DNA from: Palaeococcus pacificus DY20341
Lineage (GTDB): Archaea; Methanobacteriota_B; Thermococci; Thermococcales; Thermococcaceae
Reading direction: 5' to 3'
Assembly (NCBI RefSeq): GCF_000725425.1
Contig: NZ_CP006019.1
Location: 1,364,001-1,428,000 of the forward strand
DNA length: 64,000 bases
Below are positions 27,045-35,258 of the stretch, piece after piece; positions within the stretch are counted from its first letter, which is position 1, and every line of letters begins with the position of its first letter. Below the pieces are notes generated by a model. It saw only the letters and a program-made list of their open reading frames with translations, searched no databases and was not told the DNA's origin. The position numbers and the translations under genes are program-made.

Positions 27045-28334
27045 TCAAATGTCCTTACCTACGATGTAAATTCTCTTAGTCTTGCCCGGCTTTTGTGGAA
27101 GGTCTTTCCTCAATTCACTTGCAGGAACTGCTTCTATTATAAGCTCCGCTTGTTTAGACTCCTCCACTTCATATCTAACGGGATTGTTTGCTTGATATAT
27201 GAGGCTTCTAATCTCATCCTCTATCCCAGAGAACTTTTCGACATAACCAACTCTTATGATCGCCTTTGGTTTTGGATTGTTTGGAGATAGTGGATGATAT
27301 ATTATGACAAAGTCTGTCAAGAAGCTGTATCTGTAAACAATGTTCATAACTTGATCAATGTGCAGCTTTGCACCCGCCAAACTGATAACATCTTTAACCC
27401 TTATTATGCTTGTTATCTCTCCGTTAACGACTCTTGCAAAATCACCAATATCATAATTGAAGATAGGCAATCCAGTGAGTTCACCTTCTCTCATAACCTT
27501 TGTAAGGTAGAGTTTGTAGTACTCCTTGTATTCATCCTCTCCATCTCTTTCTTTCAAGATCAAAACAGACTCGGGGAATTTAAAAGGTTCTATGCGGTTT
27601 TTCGTGATTAATCTGTATCCTGTAACTCCTTCTTCCGATGCGCCGAAGTTGTCCACTATCATTGCATTTTCAAAATATGTGAGCATTGCCTTTGCCATCT
27701 CTTCTGTTAATGTCTCCCCTCCAAGCACTATAACGCTTATATCATTTCTGATTTCCTCGGGAAGCTTTAACCCAAGGAGATAAGCAGTTGTTGTTAAACA
27801 AAACAGTGCGGTAGGTTTTATGCTTTTTAATTCTTTAAGCAGGAGATCAGGTTTCATTAAATATTGAATTGGTATTTGATAGTATCCCACTCTCATGCCA
27901 AGTTCTTCAAATCCACCATATGCAAAAACTCCTGACGATGACGGCAACAATGGAAAGAACGACGCGATTTTATCTCCTTTATCCATATATTTTGTAACCC
28001 AAGGAGCAATTTGTCTTGAAACCCTTCGTTTATCGTCTTTTGTAAAAGGAATTCTTTTGGGTTCCCCTGTTGTTCCACTCGTTCTCATCATTGCATGGAA
28101 CACTTCACGGTTTAGTATATAGCTTGGCCAAATACTTTCCACATTGTACAAATCTTTAGGTGTTATGTACAAACTGTCAGTTTTCGAGAGCAAAGTCTCT
28201 GCTGTCAAATCCTCAAGATCAATCTCAGAAAATTTCTCTTTCCAAAATTTTGTAGTTTCAATTGCCTTCTTGGCAGTGTACCTCAGATCTTCAAAATCAT
28301 TCTGCGAGACTCTTCCAATCACCAAGCCGGACAT
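27045..28334 (-). CDS. Phenylacetate-CoA ligase-like acyl-adenylate-forming enzyme
   Basis: 429 residues of the ANL superfamily, PaaK-like branch. The nucleotide-binding loop RTSGTTGEPKRI lies at 84-95, the A5-type motif is NFGASEEGVTGY, then NYDIGDFARV, the hinge RVKDVISLAGAKLH, and a C-terminal GKTKRI with the expected catalytic lysine. It should activate a carboxylic acid as acyl-AMP and then load CoA or another acceptor; the acid is unknown. ATG 28334 follows GGTGGT. It is divergent from a shorter relative at 28457 and the pair shares a 122-base promoter region, so they probably work together. Confidence 0.82.
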   Translation of the reverse strand: MSGLVIGRVSQNDFEDLRYTAKKAIETTKFWKEKFSEIDLEDLTAETLLSKTDSLYITPKDLYNVESIWPSYILNREVFHAMMRTSGTTGEPKRIPFTKDDKRRVSRQIAPWVTKYMDKGDKIASFFPLLPSSSGVFAYGGFEELGMRVGYYQIPIQYLMKPDLLLKELKSIKPTALFCLTTTAYLLGLKLPEEIRNDISVIVLGGETLTEEMAKAMLTYFENAMIVDNFGASEEGVTGYRLITKNRIEPFKFPESVLILKERDGEDEYKEYYKLYLTKVMREGELTGLPIFNYDIGDFARVVNGEITSIIRVKDVISLAGAKLHIDQVMNIVYRYSFLTDFVIIYHPLSPNNPKPKAIIRVGYVEKFSGIEDEIRSLIYQANNPVRYEVEESKQAELIIEAVPASELRKDLPQKPGKTKRIYIVGKDI

Positions 28335-28424
28335 ATAACCACCACATAGGAATTTTTAAAAAAATATTTAAAGCTTTGGGAATTTATTGAAGCCCTTCCA
28401 AATTTAGCGTTTACTCATACAAAA

Positions 28425-28435
28425 CTTTTAAAAAG
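28425..28435 (+). promoter_or_regulatory. TATA box giving a leaderless transcript at 28457
   Basis: CTTTTAAAAAG is centred about 26 bases before ATG 28457, with no ribosome-binding site between. The divergent gene has its own TATA-like GCTTTAAATATTTT (minus strand) at about 28359-28372. Confidence 0.5.
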
Positions 28436-28456
28436 CTACAAACTATAAGATTATCC

Positions 28457-29512
28457 ATGATATACGAGGAGGCAAGAGATATTTACAAAGACCCATTTGA
28501 TATCGCTGAAAAAACTACAAAAGACTACTTAAGGGAAATTTTTGAGTTTCATTTGAGGAATACCCCTTACTGGCATGCAATGAAAGAGAGTAAAGAAATA
28601 AATTTAGATGAAATCTTTACTGGAAGTTTTGAAAACGTTATTGAGAATATATTTAATTCCCAGCTTTTCATTAACGATAACGACTTACGAACAAACTGGT
28701 TGAGCTTTTTACCCAATAATTATAAGGGAGAGTTAAGGTTCTATCAGTCCTCAGGAACCACTGGACAGAGAAGTTTTGCTCACTGGGATTATAATTATGT
28801 GCACTTTTTAGTGTCCTATCTAAGGAAGGCACTGGACAAGATTTATGCACTTGACAAGGTGTATGATGAGGAGCATAGGATGAGAGCTTTAGCTCATGGT
28901 CCTTACGGTTGGTATCAAGATGAGATGAGTAGGTTAGTTTGGTCATACCAAGGACTTCTTTATTTCATTGGAATGGAAACAGATGGATTAAAGAAAGAAC
29001 TTAAGGAGAAAGGATTAGAAGCAGTTCTACGGAAACTTGATCCCTTGATGAGATATACACAGAGGGTTCTTGAGAAAGATAAAATTAATACCATAAGAAC
29101 AGCCCCTCCGCTGTTAAACCTCTTTGAGTCAGTTAGAGAAGAGGTAGAGACTTTGATGATCAGCGGTGTTGGAATAACTCCGGAATCTTTTGAGATGATA
29201 CAATCAACTTTTGAGAATGCAAAAGTTATACCTTTTTATGGTCATTTCGCCTTCGGGGATGTAGTGGGGATTTATAAAAATAAAGAGCTTCGTTATTATC
29301 CAAATTATCCGTTTACAATAATCTTTCCACTAACAAGTGAAGGAGGAACCTATAGATTGGCAAGACCAGGAGAAAGCGGAAAAACAGGCCTTATTATTGC
29401 CAGACCAGAAATTTTGGTTGTAAAGGTAGAAAATGAGCAGATAAAGAGAGTTTCAGCAACTTATCCTTTTAAATGGGATGGCTTTGCAAATCCCAGCAGA
29501 GCAGAGGGCTAA
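28457..29512 (+). CDS. Divergent, shortened acyl-adenylate-forming protein
   Basis: 351 residues. The ANL nucleotide-binding loop is clear at 97-104 (QSSGTTGQ) but the rest is diverged: a possible A5-like region (FYGHFAFGDVVG) and RPGESGKTGLIIARPE can be found, yet the hinge motif and the C-terminal domain with the catalytic lysine are missing. It may form acyl-AMP or hand it to a partner, or bind acyl chains without full catalysis. Leaderless start at ATG 28457. It pairs with the complete ANL protein on the opposite strand and is followed after 51 bases by a DUF835 membrane protein. Codon use is AT-richer than the surrounding housekeeping genes. Confidence 0.75.
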   Translation: MIYEEARDIYKDPFDIAEKTTKDYLREIFEFHLRNTPYWHAMKESKEINLDEIFTGSFENVIENIFNSQLFINDNDLRTNWLSFLPNNYKGELRFYQSSGTTGQRSFAHWDYNYVHFLVSYLRKALDKIYALDKVYDEEHRMRALAHGPYGWYQDEMSRLVWSYQGLLYFIGMETDGLKKELKEKGLEAVLRKLDPLMRYTQRVLEKDKINTIRTAPPLLNLFESVREEVETLMISGVGITPESFEMIQSTFENAKVIPFYGHFAFGDVVGIYKNKELRYYPNYPFTIIFPLTSEGGTYRLARPGESGKTGLIIARPEILVVKVENEQIKRVSATYPFKWDGFANPSRAEG

Positions 29513-29563
29513 TAGAAAAGTTAAGCATTATAAAAATCTGTAATAAGTTGGAGGGAAAAGAGT

Positions 29564-30649
29564 ATGACGTCTTGGTGGATAATGGCTGAAGCTGGATTAG
29601 TAATGCTCTTAGATTTGACCGCTTTTGCTCTTATTTTGCGCGTCTATTTGAAGAATAAGAGAAAATCAGCTTTAGCGTTTTCACTAGCATGGTTCTTTGA
29701 CTTTCTAACAATATTATTCGGCAGCGATAGTCATTATGAGTTAAGCTCATTGTTTTTAGCTACATTCTCAGCTTTAATTTTCTATGGGTCTTTAACACTC
29801 CTCAAAGAAGAAAGAGAGTCTCTAAGTCAAGATAGGATAAGACGTTATTCATTAGTTCCCCCTATAGCCATTTTCTATTTCTGGATTTTAAAATCAATTA
29901 ATTTAGTCGATGAGTGGATGTTCATGGTAGGAATATCCTCTTTAATCTCTTGTATTTTTTTAGTTATTTCTGGCGTTCTAATAAAGACTTTAGATCATAT
30001 ATACGAAAAGAAGGCAAGATACTTATCATATACCCTAGCACTTTTTGGGATTCATCTGCTCCCGCTTCCAATTCTAGGAAGAGCAGAATGGTATTTTCCC
30101 ATTGGCTTTACAATTTCGACAGTACTAATCCTCATTTTAACCATTCTTATGATACGTTTGACATCTTCAAAACAATTCAATAAGCTAAAAGAAGCTGTTG
30201 TAAAAGAAATAGACATTAAAACAGGAGTTTTGATTGTTGATCAGGAGGAATATAAACGATTAAGAGAAAAATTAAAAGATGCTCCAGTTTTGGCATTTTT
30301 AAGAGAAATAAAAGATGCTCCTGAGAATTGGGAGTGTTTCTTTGTTACCACTGCAGTTAAAGAGGAAACAAAAAATGCAATATATCCTACGGATTTAGCT
30401 AAGATGACTGAATTGTCGTATAGATATTTAAAAACCGCGGCGGATTCTAAAGTCAAAGGAATTGTAGTTATTGACTGTCTCGAATATCTTTTAATCTACA
30501 ACGAAACCTCAGCTATTATGAAATTTTTAACTAAGCTAACAGACTTTGCACTTATTAATAACAGCACGCTAATATTGGTCGCTGATAAATCTGCCCTAGG
30601 CGAAAAGCAATGGGCTCTCTTAAACAAACTATTAGGGGAGATATATTGA
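29564..30649 (+). CDS. Multi-pass membrane protein with C-terminal DUF835 domain
   Basis: 361 residues. About seven hydrophobic segments fill residues 1-205; the C-terminal ~140 residues (TGVLIVDQEEYKRLREKL..., GIVVIDCLEYLLIYN, STLILVADKSALGEKQW) match the DUF835 domain common in Thermococcales, a P-loop-like fold of unknown role without an obvious Walker A. Start ATG follows GGAGGGAAAAGAGT. Located just downstream of the shortened adenylation protein, it may be in the same transcript. Likely cytoplasmic-facing signalling or scaffold domain on a membrane anchor; inference only. Confidence 0.75.
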   Translation: MTSWWIMAEAGLVMLLDLTAFALILRVYLKNKRKSALAFSLAWFFDFLTILFGSDSHYELSSLFLATFSALIFYGSLTLLKEERESLSQDRIRRYSLVPPIAIFYFWILKSINLVDEWMFMVGISSLISCIFLVISGVLIKTLDHIYEKKARYLSYTLALFGIHLLPLPILGRAEWYFPIGFTISTVLILILTILMIRLTSSKQFNKLKEAVVKEIDIKTGVLIVDQEEYKRLREKLKDAPVLAFLREIKDAPENWECFFVTTAVKEETKNAIYPTDLAKMTELSYRYLKTAADSKVKGIVVIDCLEYLLIYNETSAIMKFLTKLTDFALINNSTLILVADKSALGEKQWALLNKLLGEIY

Positions 30650-30666
30650 TCTTCCAATCCAAGAAC

Positions 30667-30672
30667 TTATAA
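30667..30672 (+). promoter_or_regulatory. TATA box of the H/ACA RNA
   Basis: TTATAA within AACTTATAAGG lies about 25 bases upstream of the first stem of the guide RNA (30696), which is the expected archaeal spacing. Confidence 0.5.
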
Positions 30673-30693
30673 GGAGTTCATATAAACATATTA

Positions 30694-30922
30694 ATGCCCC
30701 TGCGCGAGGGCCCACTTGAATAGTGAAAGTGGGAGCGATGCGGGGGCAACAGCTCGGCCATAGCGAGGTCCCCACGGAAGGGCTTTCCGCGTTACGGAGC
30801 AACAATGACCGTGGGAAACCCTGGCCGAGTACAATTCTCTAAGAACTTGCCCGCCTGGGTTACCTCGCTTGAGTTTTGGCGTTAGCCTTCAATGAGAGCG
30901 AGGGTTACGGGCGGGCTACAAA
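30694..30922 (+). ncRNA. Triple-hairpin H/ACA guide RNA
   Basis: Three GC-rich hairpins, each with a lower stem, an internal loop (pocket), an upper stem, and an ACA box on its 3' side. Hairpin 1: lower stem 696-703/740-747, upper stem 711-717/727-733, ACA 749-751 (all +30000). Hairpin 2: 753-760/822-829, 771-777/809-815, ACA 831-833. Hairpin 3: 849-855/910-916, 863-869/897-903, ACA 918-920. The distance from upper stem to ACA is 15, 15 and 14 bases, the archaeal H/ACA rule. UGA/GA elements next to the upper stems fit kink-turn or kink-loop sites for L7Ae. Directs pseudouridylation with Cbf5-Nop10-Gar1. Local GC is far above its surroundings. Confidence 0.88.
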
Positions 30923-30974
30923 TATTCACCAAATAAAATCTCACCCAATAATTGAGGCAAAAAACAGTAAAAAG

Positions 30975-32735
30975 TCAATGGATGATTATGTTTAATGTTT
31001 TAGGCTTTATTGCTACTCCATACTCTCTTCCAATTTCATGCATTAAGTTGGTTATTGCTCTCTGAGCCTCCTGTCTTATTTTTTCATCTGAAATTCCTGA
31101 GAATGAACCAAACAACCCTTCTTGCACTTCCTTAGAAAAGCTAACCTCTAGGTTAACTTCCACTATGGACTCTTTGAAGTCCCAGTTCATCTTTAACCAC
31201 TTGAACTTTGTCCTTGGGATGACGCTTAGCTCTGCTTGTATCCTTTCTCTAAGCGACTTCATAGCAGGCTCCACGCGAGTTCTTAAAACTGTCTCAGTAG
31301 TTTCTTTCTTTTTTTCTTCGGTTAGGTAGGAAAGTTCGTCAACACCTGCTTCTTTTAAGAGCTTTTCAACCTCCGCTTCTATGAGTGCCTTTTTCTTTAA
31401 TATTTCCTCAACTTTTCTGGAGTCAACTTGGGCCTTTGTGGGTGCGGTTTGTGCTGCTTGGCCCTTGATTTGAGGCATTTCTACCCTCTCCACTACAGCA
31501 TCTACAGTGTCAATTGAAATTGATCTTCTAATTTCCCTGGATAGGTTTTTAGCATGGTTTTTGGCTATCTTTTCCACTCGTGTTATAACCCCTATTCTAG
31601 AAAGCGTTGATGAACTTCCTTTAACAAAAACATGTAGCTCTAAACTTTTTCCATCGATCACATCTATCTCACAGTATTTAGGTTTGAAATCCATGCCGTT
31701 AATTCCATTTAGTATATTTTTTGCATAGGCAGTAAAGAAGGGCTTAAGCTGTGGGGGAGCATTTACAACTATTCTAACACCATCATCTTTTAGTTTTTTG
31801 GGCTGTATACGTGTAGAGGTCTCTTTTTTAGTATCTTCTGCACCTGTAGGGATGATTTCAGCTTGCAATCCACTTAAAATCGGCTTTAGCCCTGACAGTC
31901 TTCCTATGAGGGGGATGTGCCTATTTGCGAAGTACAGAACTTTTCTTTTTGCCAAATCAGCCTCAGAACTTGAACCTGCGCTTTCCCCATATATGTGAAT
32001 AGTTGTGTAAACAACCCCTGTCCCAACATCGCCTTTTATCTCAACTTTCTTTAGTTTTGTATTCTTCATACGTTGGATATCTTTGAAAACAGCGCTTAAA
32101 TATTCCTGAAAAGCACTTTCTAGAGCAGCTTTGAATGCTTCTGGACCTGTAAGCTGGATATCAATAATTACTCCCTCTTCCTTTTTTTCCCCTCTTTTTT
32201 CTTCTTTTTCAACCTTTTTTTCTTTTGCTTCTTTCATTTCTGGCTTTGGGGGCGTTATTTCCTCTGCTGCTTTCTGAGGCTCTTCTTTTTTTATGGGCTT
32301 TTCTTCCATTTTCTTTTGGACAACTTGCTCAGAAGGCTTAACCTCAATTTTTTTAGCCTTCAAAAGTTCTTCCAACTCTAATTTTGGAGTAACGGTGTAT
32401 ATATCGATATTATCAGCCAATGATATCTTTAGTGTGATCTCATCAAGCTTATAGATGTCTACAATTAGTGGATTTGAAAGAAGATGCGATAGGACGTTGA
32501 TAGCCTCTTTTCCTACCATTTTCTCTTGAGTATCCACAATCTCCCCTTCTATTCCCATAAGTCTGTTCCTTCCAATTAAAACAGTGAAATAGTACTTGTT
32601 CGATGAATCTTTTATAAACAGCTTTAGAAATATGCCAGAACTGTCTTTTAATGCATCTCTTATTTCATTCATGAACTCTTCTTTTGACAGGAATACTGCA
32701 TTTTCTTTATATGGTTCCACTTCTGGAAGCTGCAT
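30975..32735 (-). CDS. DUF2226-type archaeal protein, 586 residues
   Basis: The N-terminal ~150 residues are a globular domain beginning MQLPEVEPYKEN; a lysine- and glutamate-rich linker with proline follows (about 165-215, encoded at roughly 32170-32345); the remainder is a large alpha/beta region with paired segments (for example VVERVEMPQ, and a coiled stretch AQVDSRKVEEILKKK). This resembles the archaeal DUF2226 family of unknown function. Start chosen at ATG 32735, five bases after GGTGA; three earlier in-frame ATGs are possible. A strong TATA (CTATATATAC, minus strand) lies at 32750-32759. Divergent from the RCK-DHH gene. Confidence 0.7.
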   Translation of the reverse strand: MQLPEVEPYKENAVFLSKEEFMNEIRDALKDSSGIFLKLFIKDSSNKYYFTVLIGRNRLMGIEGEIVDTQEKMVGKEAINVLSHLLSNPLIVDIYKLDEITLKISLADNIDIYTVTPKLELEELLKAKKIEVKPSEQVVQKKMEEKPIKKEEPQKAAEEITPPKPEMKEAKEKKVEKEEKRGEKKEEGVIIDIQLTGPEAFKAALESAFQEYLSAVFKDIQRMKNTKLKKVEIKGDVGTGVVYTTIHIYGESAGSSSEADLAKRKVLYFANRHIPLIGRLSGLKPILSGLQAEIIPTGAEDTKKETSTRIQPKKLKDDGVRIVVNAPPQLKPFFTAYAKNILNGINGMDFKPKYCEIDVIDGKSLELHVFVKGSSSTLSRIGVITRVEKIAKNHAKNLSREIRRSISIDTVDAVVERVEMPQIKGQAAQTAPTKAQVDSRKVEEILKKKALIEAEVEKLLKEAGVDELSYLTEEKKKETTETVLRTRVEPAMKSLRERIQAELSVIPRTKFKWLKMNWDFKESIVEVNLEVSFSKEVQEGLFGSFSGISDEKIRQEAQRAITNLMHEIGREYGVAIKPKTLNIIIH

Positions 32736-32852
32736 GCTCATCACCATTAGGTATATATAGGCCAAACTCAGCAAAAAATAATTGGATAGGATTTCAATAA
32801 CTATACATTCAAGCAAGTATTTAAGCATTATTGTACCTATAAGGTGAGCCCT

Positions 32853-34316
32853 ATGAAAGTGTTAATACTAGGTGGCGGCGTTATTGGAAGGACGTTGGCA
32901 GATGCTTTAAAGGGAGAGGTTGATATTACAATTATAGAAAAAGATGAAGTTAGAGCAAAAGCTTTAATCGAGAGCGGCTTTCGGGTAATAGTAGGTGATT
33001 TTAGTTATACTGCCACACTGTTAAAAGCAGGAATTGATAAAGCTGATTTGATTGTTATAACAACTATGGATGTACATACAATAAAAAGGGCAACCCAAGT
33101 AATTAGAACTAATAATAAAGAAATTCCCATCATCACTGTAATCCCTGACGAAATTTCTCCTGATGAGCTTCAAAAAGAAATTGAGGAAGAACTTGAATTT
33201 GAAGCCAAACTAAACTATACTCTTTCGCCCCGAATAGCACTATCAAAGGCCATAATACACCTAATAGAAAACTTTGCAGAAAAGAAAAATGCAAGCTTGC
33301 TCTACAGAAAATTGCTCGACCTTAAACAAAAGGGCGATTCTTTGCTGATTGTTATGCATGACAACCCAGATCCCGATGCCATGGCAAGCGCGGTGGCATT
33401 AAAAGCTATAGCCCAGCAGGTTGGATTCACGGTTAAGATGGTATACGGTGGGGAAATAACTCACCATGAAAATAGAGCTCTCGTTAATATTCTAGGATTG
33501 GACTTGGTTAAAGTCTCTAGGGGTTCCTACGAGATTAAGAGGCATCCCTTTATAGCAATTATTGACTGCCAGCCCAACGGAAACCTGACAATTTTAGAAG
33601 AGGATGACTTAAAACGTGTTCAAATTTTAATTGACCACCACCAAATACTAGAGAACGCAAAAGAGAGAATACCAAGCGATGCTTTCATAGACATACGACC
33701 TGATGCAAAAGCCTCTTCGTCAATTCTCACTGAATATTTAAGGGCGCTCAATATAGATGTCAACTCCTACTTGGGCACTGCGCTTTTCTATGGAATTTAC
33801 ACTGACACGAAAAAGTTCTCGATGCTGAGCCACATCGACCTTGACGCGATAGAGTTTCTGGCCGAAAAAATAAACTATGCACTTCTGGAGAAAATTGAAA
33901 ATCCAGATATTTCAACTGAAGCAGCAGAAATACTTGCAAAGGCGATATTAAATAGAAGGGTGTATAAGAACACCATAATCTCTAATGTGGGCTTTATAAC
34001 AAATAGAGATGCAATAGCCCAAGCGGCAGACTTCCTATTGAGGCTCGAAGGTACTTCAACAGTGCTTGTCTTTGGAGTAGTTGATGATAGAATTGAAATT
34101 TCTTCAAGGACAAAAGATGTAAGAATAAACATTGGACAGATTCTAAAGAGTGCCTTTGGTGATATAGGCAGTGCCGGCGGTCACTCTCAAATGGGCGGTG
34201 CTAGAATAAATTTGGGAATATTCAAATTAGCACGAGACAAAAACTCCCTCCTAAGATTGGTAGAAGAAGCTATAACTGAAAAATTTTTAGAAGCATTGGG
34301 AATAAAAGAATCCTAA
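32853..34316 (+). CDS. RCK_N (TrkA-N) - DHH/DHHA1 phosphoesterase fusion
   Basis: 487 residues. The N-terminal ~130 residues are a Rossmann NAD-binding TrkA-N domain (VLILGGGVIGRTLA). A DHH phosphoesterase follows: HDNPDPDAMASA, IDCQPNG, the signature LIDHHQ, FYGIYTDTKKF and the DHHA1 motif GSAGGHSQMGGA. DHH proteins of this type cleave short oligoribonucleotides, cyclic dinucleotide products or pAp; the Rossmann domain suggests gating by NAD(H) or another nucleotide. ATG 32853 follows AAGGTGAG. The fusion occurs in archaea; the substrate is not established from sequence. Confidence 0.88.
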   Translation: MKVLILGGGVIGRTLADALKGEVDITIIEKDEVRAKALIESGFRVIVGDFSYTATLLKAGIDKADLIVITTMDVHTIKRATQVIRTNNKEIPIITVIPDEISPDELQKEIEEELEFEAKLNYTLSPRIALSKAIIHLIENFAEKKNASLLYRKLLDLKQKGDSLLIVMHDNPDPDAMASAVALKAIAQQVGFTVKMVYGGEITHHENRALVNILGLDLVKVSRGSYEIKRHPFIAIIDCQPNGNLTILEEDDLKRVQILIDHHQILENAKERIPSDAFIDIRPDAKASSSILTEYLRALNIDVNSYLGTALFYGIYTDTKKFSMLSHIDLDAIEFLAEKINYALLEKIENPDISTEAAEILAKAILNRRVYKNTIISNVGFITNRDAIAQAADFLLRLEGTSTVLVFGVVDDRIEISSRTKDVRINIGQILKSAFGDIGSAGGHSQMGGARINLGIFKLARDKNSLLRLVEEAITEKFLEALGIKES

Positions 34317-34522
34317 TCTTCTTTTGCTTTTACCAATATTATATCTCCTATCGCTGTAACTCTCTCGTAAGGAATACCAACTTTTTCCCCTGGCAAACCT
34401 AAGGCTAAAACTTTAGCCTTTCCCTGGTCTATATCTATTAAAACCTCATCCACGTAACCGACGTAGTTTCCTTTCGTACTGTATATCTGCTTTCCGTAAA
34501 GTTTTGATAAGCGCATCACCAT
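34313..34522 (-). CDS. PRC-barrel domain protein, 69 residues
   Basis: A single PRC-barrel: LYGKQIYSTKGNYVGYVDEVLIDIDQG then KVGIPYERVTAIGDIILVK. These small barrels occur as adaptors in RNA processing (RimM-like), photosynthesis and, in archaea, cell-division proteins of the CdpB type. Which role applies cannot be decided here. ATG 34522 lies five bases after GGTGA; ATG 34516 is an alternative. The gene converges with the RCK-DHH gene, overlapping its stop by four bases. Confidence 0.8.
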   Translation of the reverse strand: MVMRLSKLYGKQIYSTKGNYVGYVDEVLIDIDQGKAKVLALGLPGEKVGIPYERVTAIGDIILVKAKED

Positions 34523-34722
34523 TTTAATCACCTTCCATAAATAGTGCTTTTCGCTTAATATAGTTTACGCACTTTTTGGCCACATAATACCATCTCAATA
34601 CAAAGGTGAAAATTTATAAACCCAAGAGGGCATTATCAGAGAGGGTTCATGTAATCATGGAAACATTTTAATAATAATGTATCCTATAGCTTAATGTTGG
34701 ACTTATATGTGGGGTGATGGAT

Positions 34723-35223
34723 ATGTGGGGAAGACTCGAACATTACTTTGATGAATACCCTGTTAGAAAGCAAATAGCGAAGACATTACTAAAGTACGGG
34801 CTCAAGGTAACAGAGGATATGAAAATAAAGTGCGGCAACATTGATGTGCCGTATACAAAAATAGCAAAGGCTTTGGATGTAGATAGGAGAGTTGTGAAAG
34901 AAACTGTAGCGATGATTCTTAAAATACCTGACCTTAAGGAGATCTACACAGAGTTAGAGCCGACAGTTCACATGAAGTTCGTAGGAAGGCACGTTGGTTA
35001 CGGTGTTATTGAGATTGAGCCCGAGCCAAGGGCAATAGGAATACTCGCAAAGATAGCCAACAAAATCGCTGAAAAGGGCATAAACATTGTGCAAGTCGTT
35101 GCAGAAGACCCAGAGCTATATCCTGAGGCCACATTAACAATAATTACTGAAAAGCCAATTCCAGGTGACTTAATTAACGAGCTATCCAAGCTCGAGGGAG
35201 TTAAGAGAATCTCCATTTACTGA
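34723..35223 (+). CDS. ACT-domain regulator with N-terminal helix-turn-helix
   Basis: 166 residues. The N-terminal half (DEYPVRKQIAKTLLKYGLKV... IDVPYTKIAKALDVDRRVV) resembles a winged helix; the C-terminal half (about 85-166) is an ACT domain, EPEPRAIGILAKIANKIAEKGINI ... ATLTIITEKP, which binds amino acids. Probably a small amino-acid-responsive regulator. ATG 34723 lies five bases after GGTGA. The TATA at about 34611-34621 (TTTATAAACC) implies a leader of around 80 bases containing a possible AACCC...GGGTT hairpin. Confidence 0.82.
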   Translation: MWGRLEHYFDEYPVRKQIAKTLLKYGLKVTEDMKIKCGNIDVPYTKIAKALDVDRRVVKETVAMILKIPDLKEIYTELEPTVHMKFVGRHVGYGVIEIEPEPRAIGILAKIANKIAEKGINIVQVVAEDPELYPEATLTIITEKPIPGDLINELSKLEGVKRISIY

Positions 35224-35226
35224 GCT

Positions 35227-35238
35227 AAACTTTTAAGG
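35227..35238 (+). promoter_or_regulatory. TATA box giving a leaderless GT2 transcript
   Basis: AAACTTTTAAGG is centred about 25 bases before ATG 35259; no ribosome-binding site is visible before that ATG. Confidence 0.5.
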
Positions 35239-35258
35239 TCTCTTTTCTATTTCCTTCC

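Noticed and set aside
30696-30920. RNase P RNA or SRP RNA
   Set aside because: No GAGGAAAGTCC (RNase P) and no GGA-tetraloop SRP domain; three ACA-boxed hairpins fit H/ACA instead.
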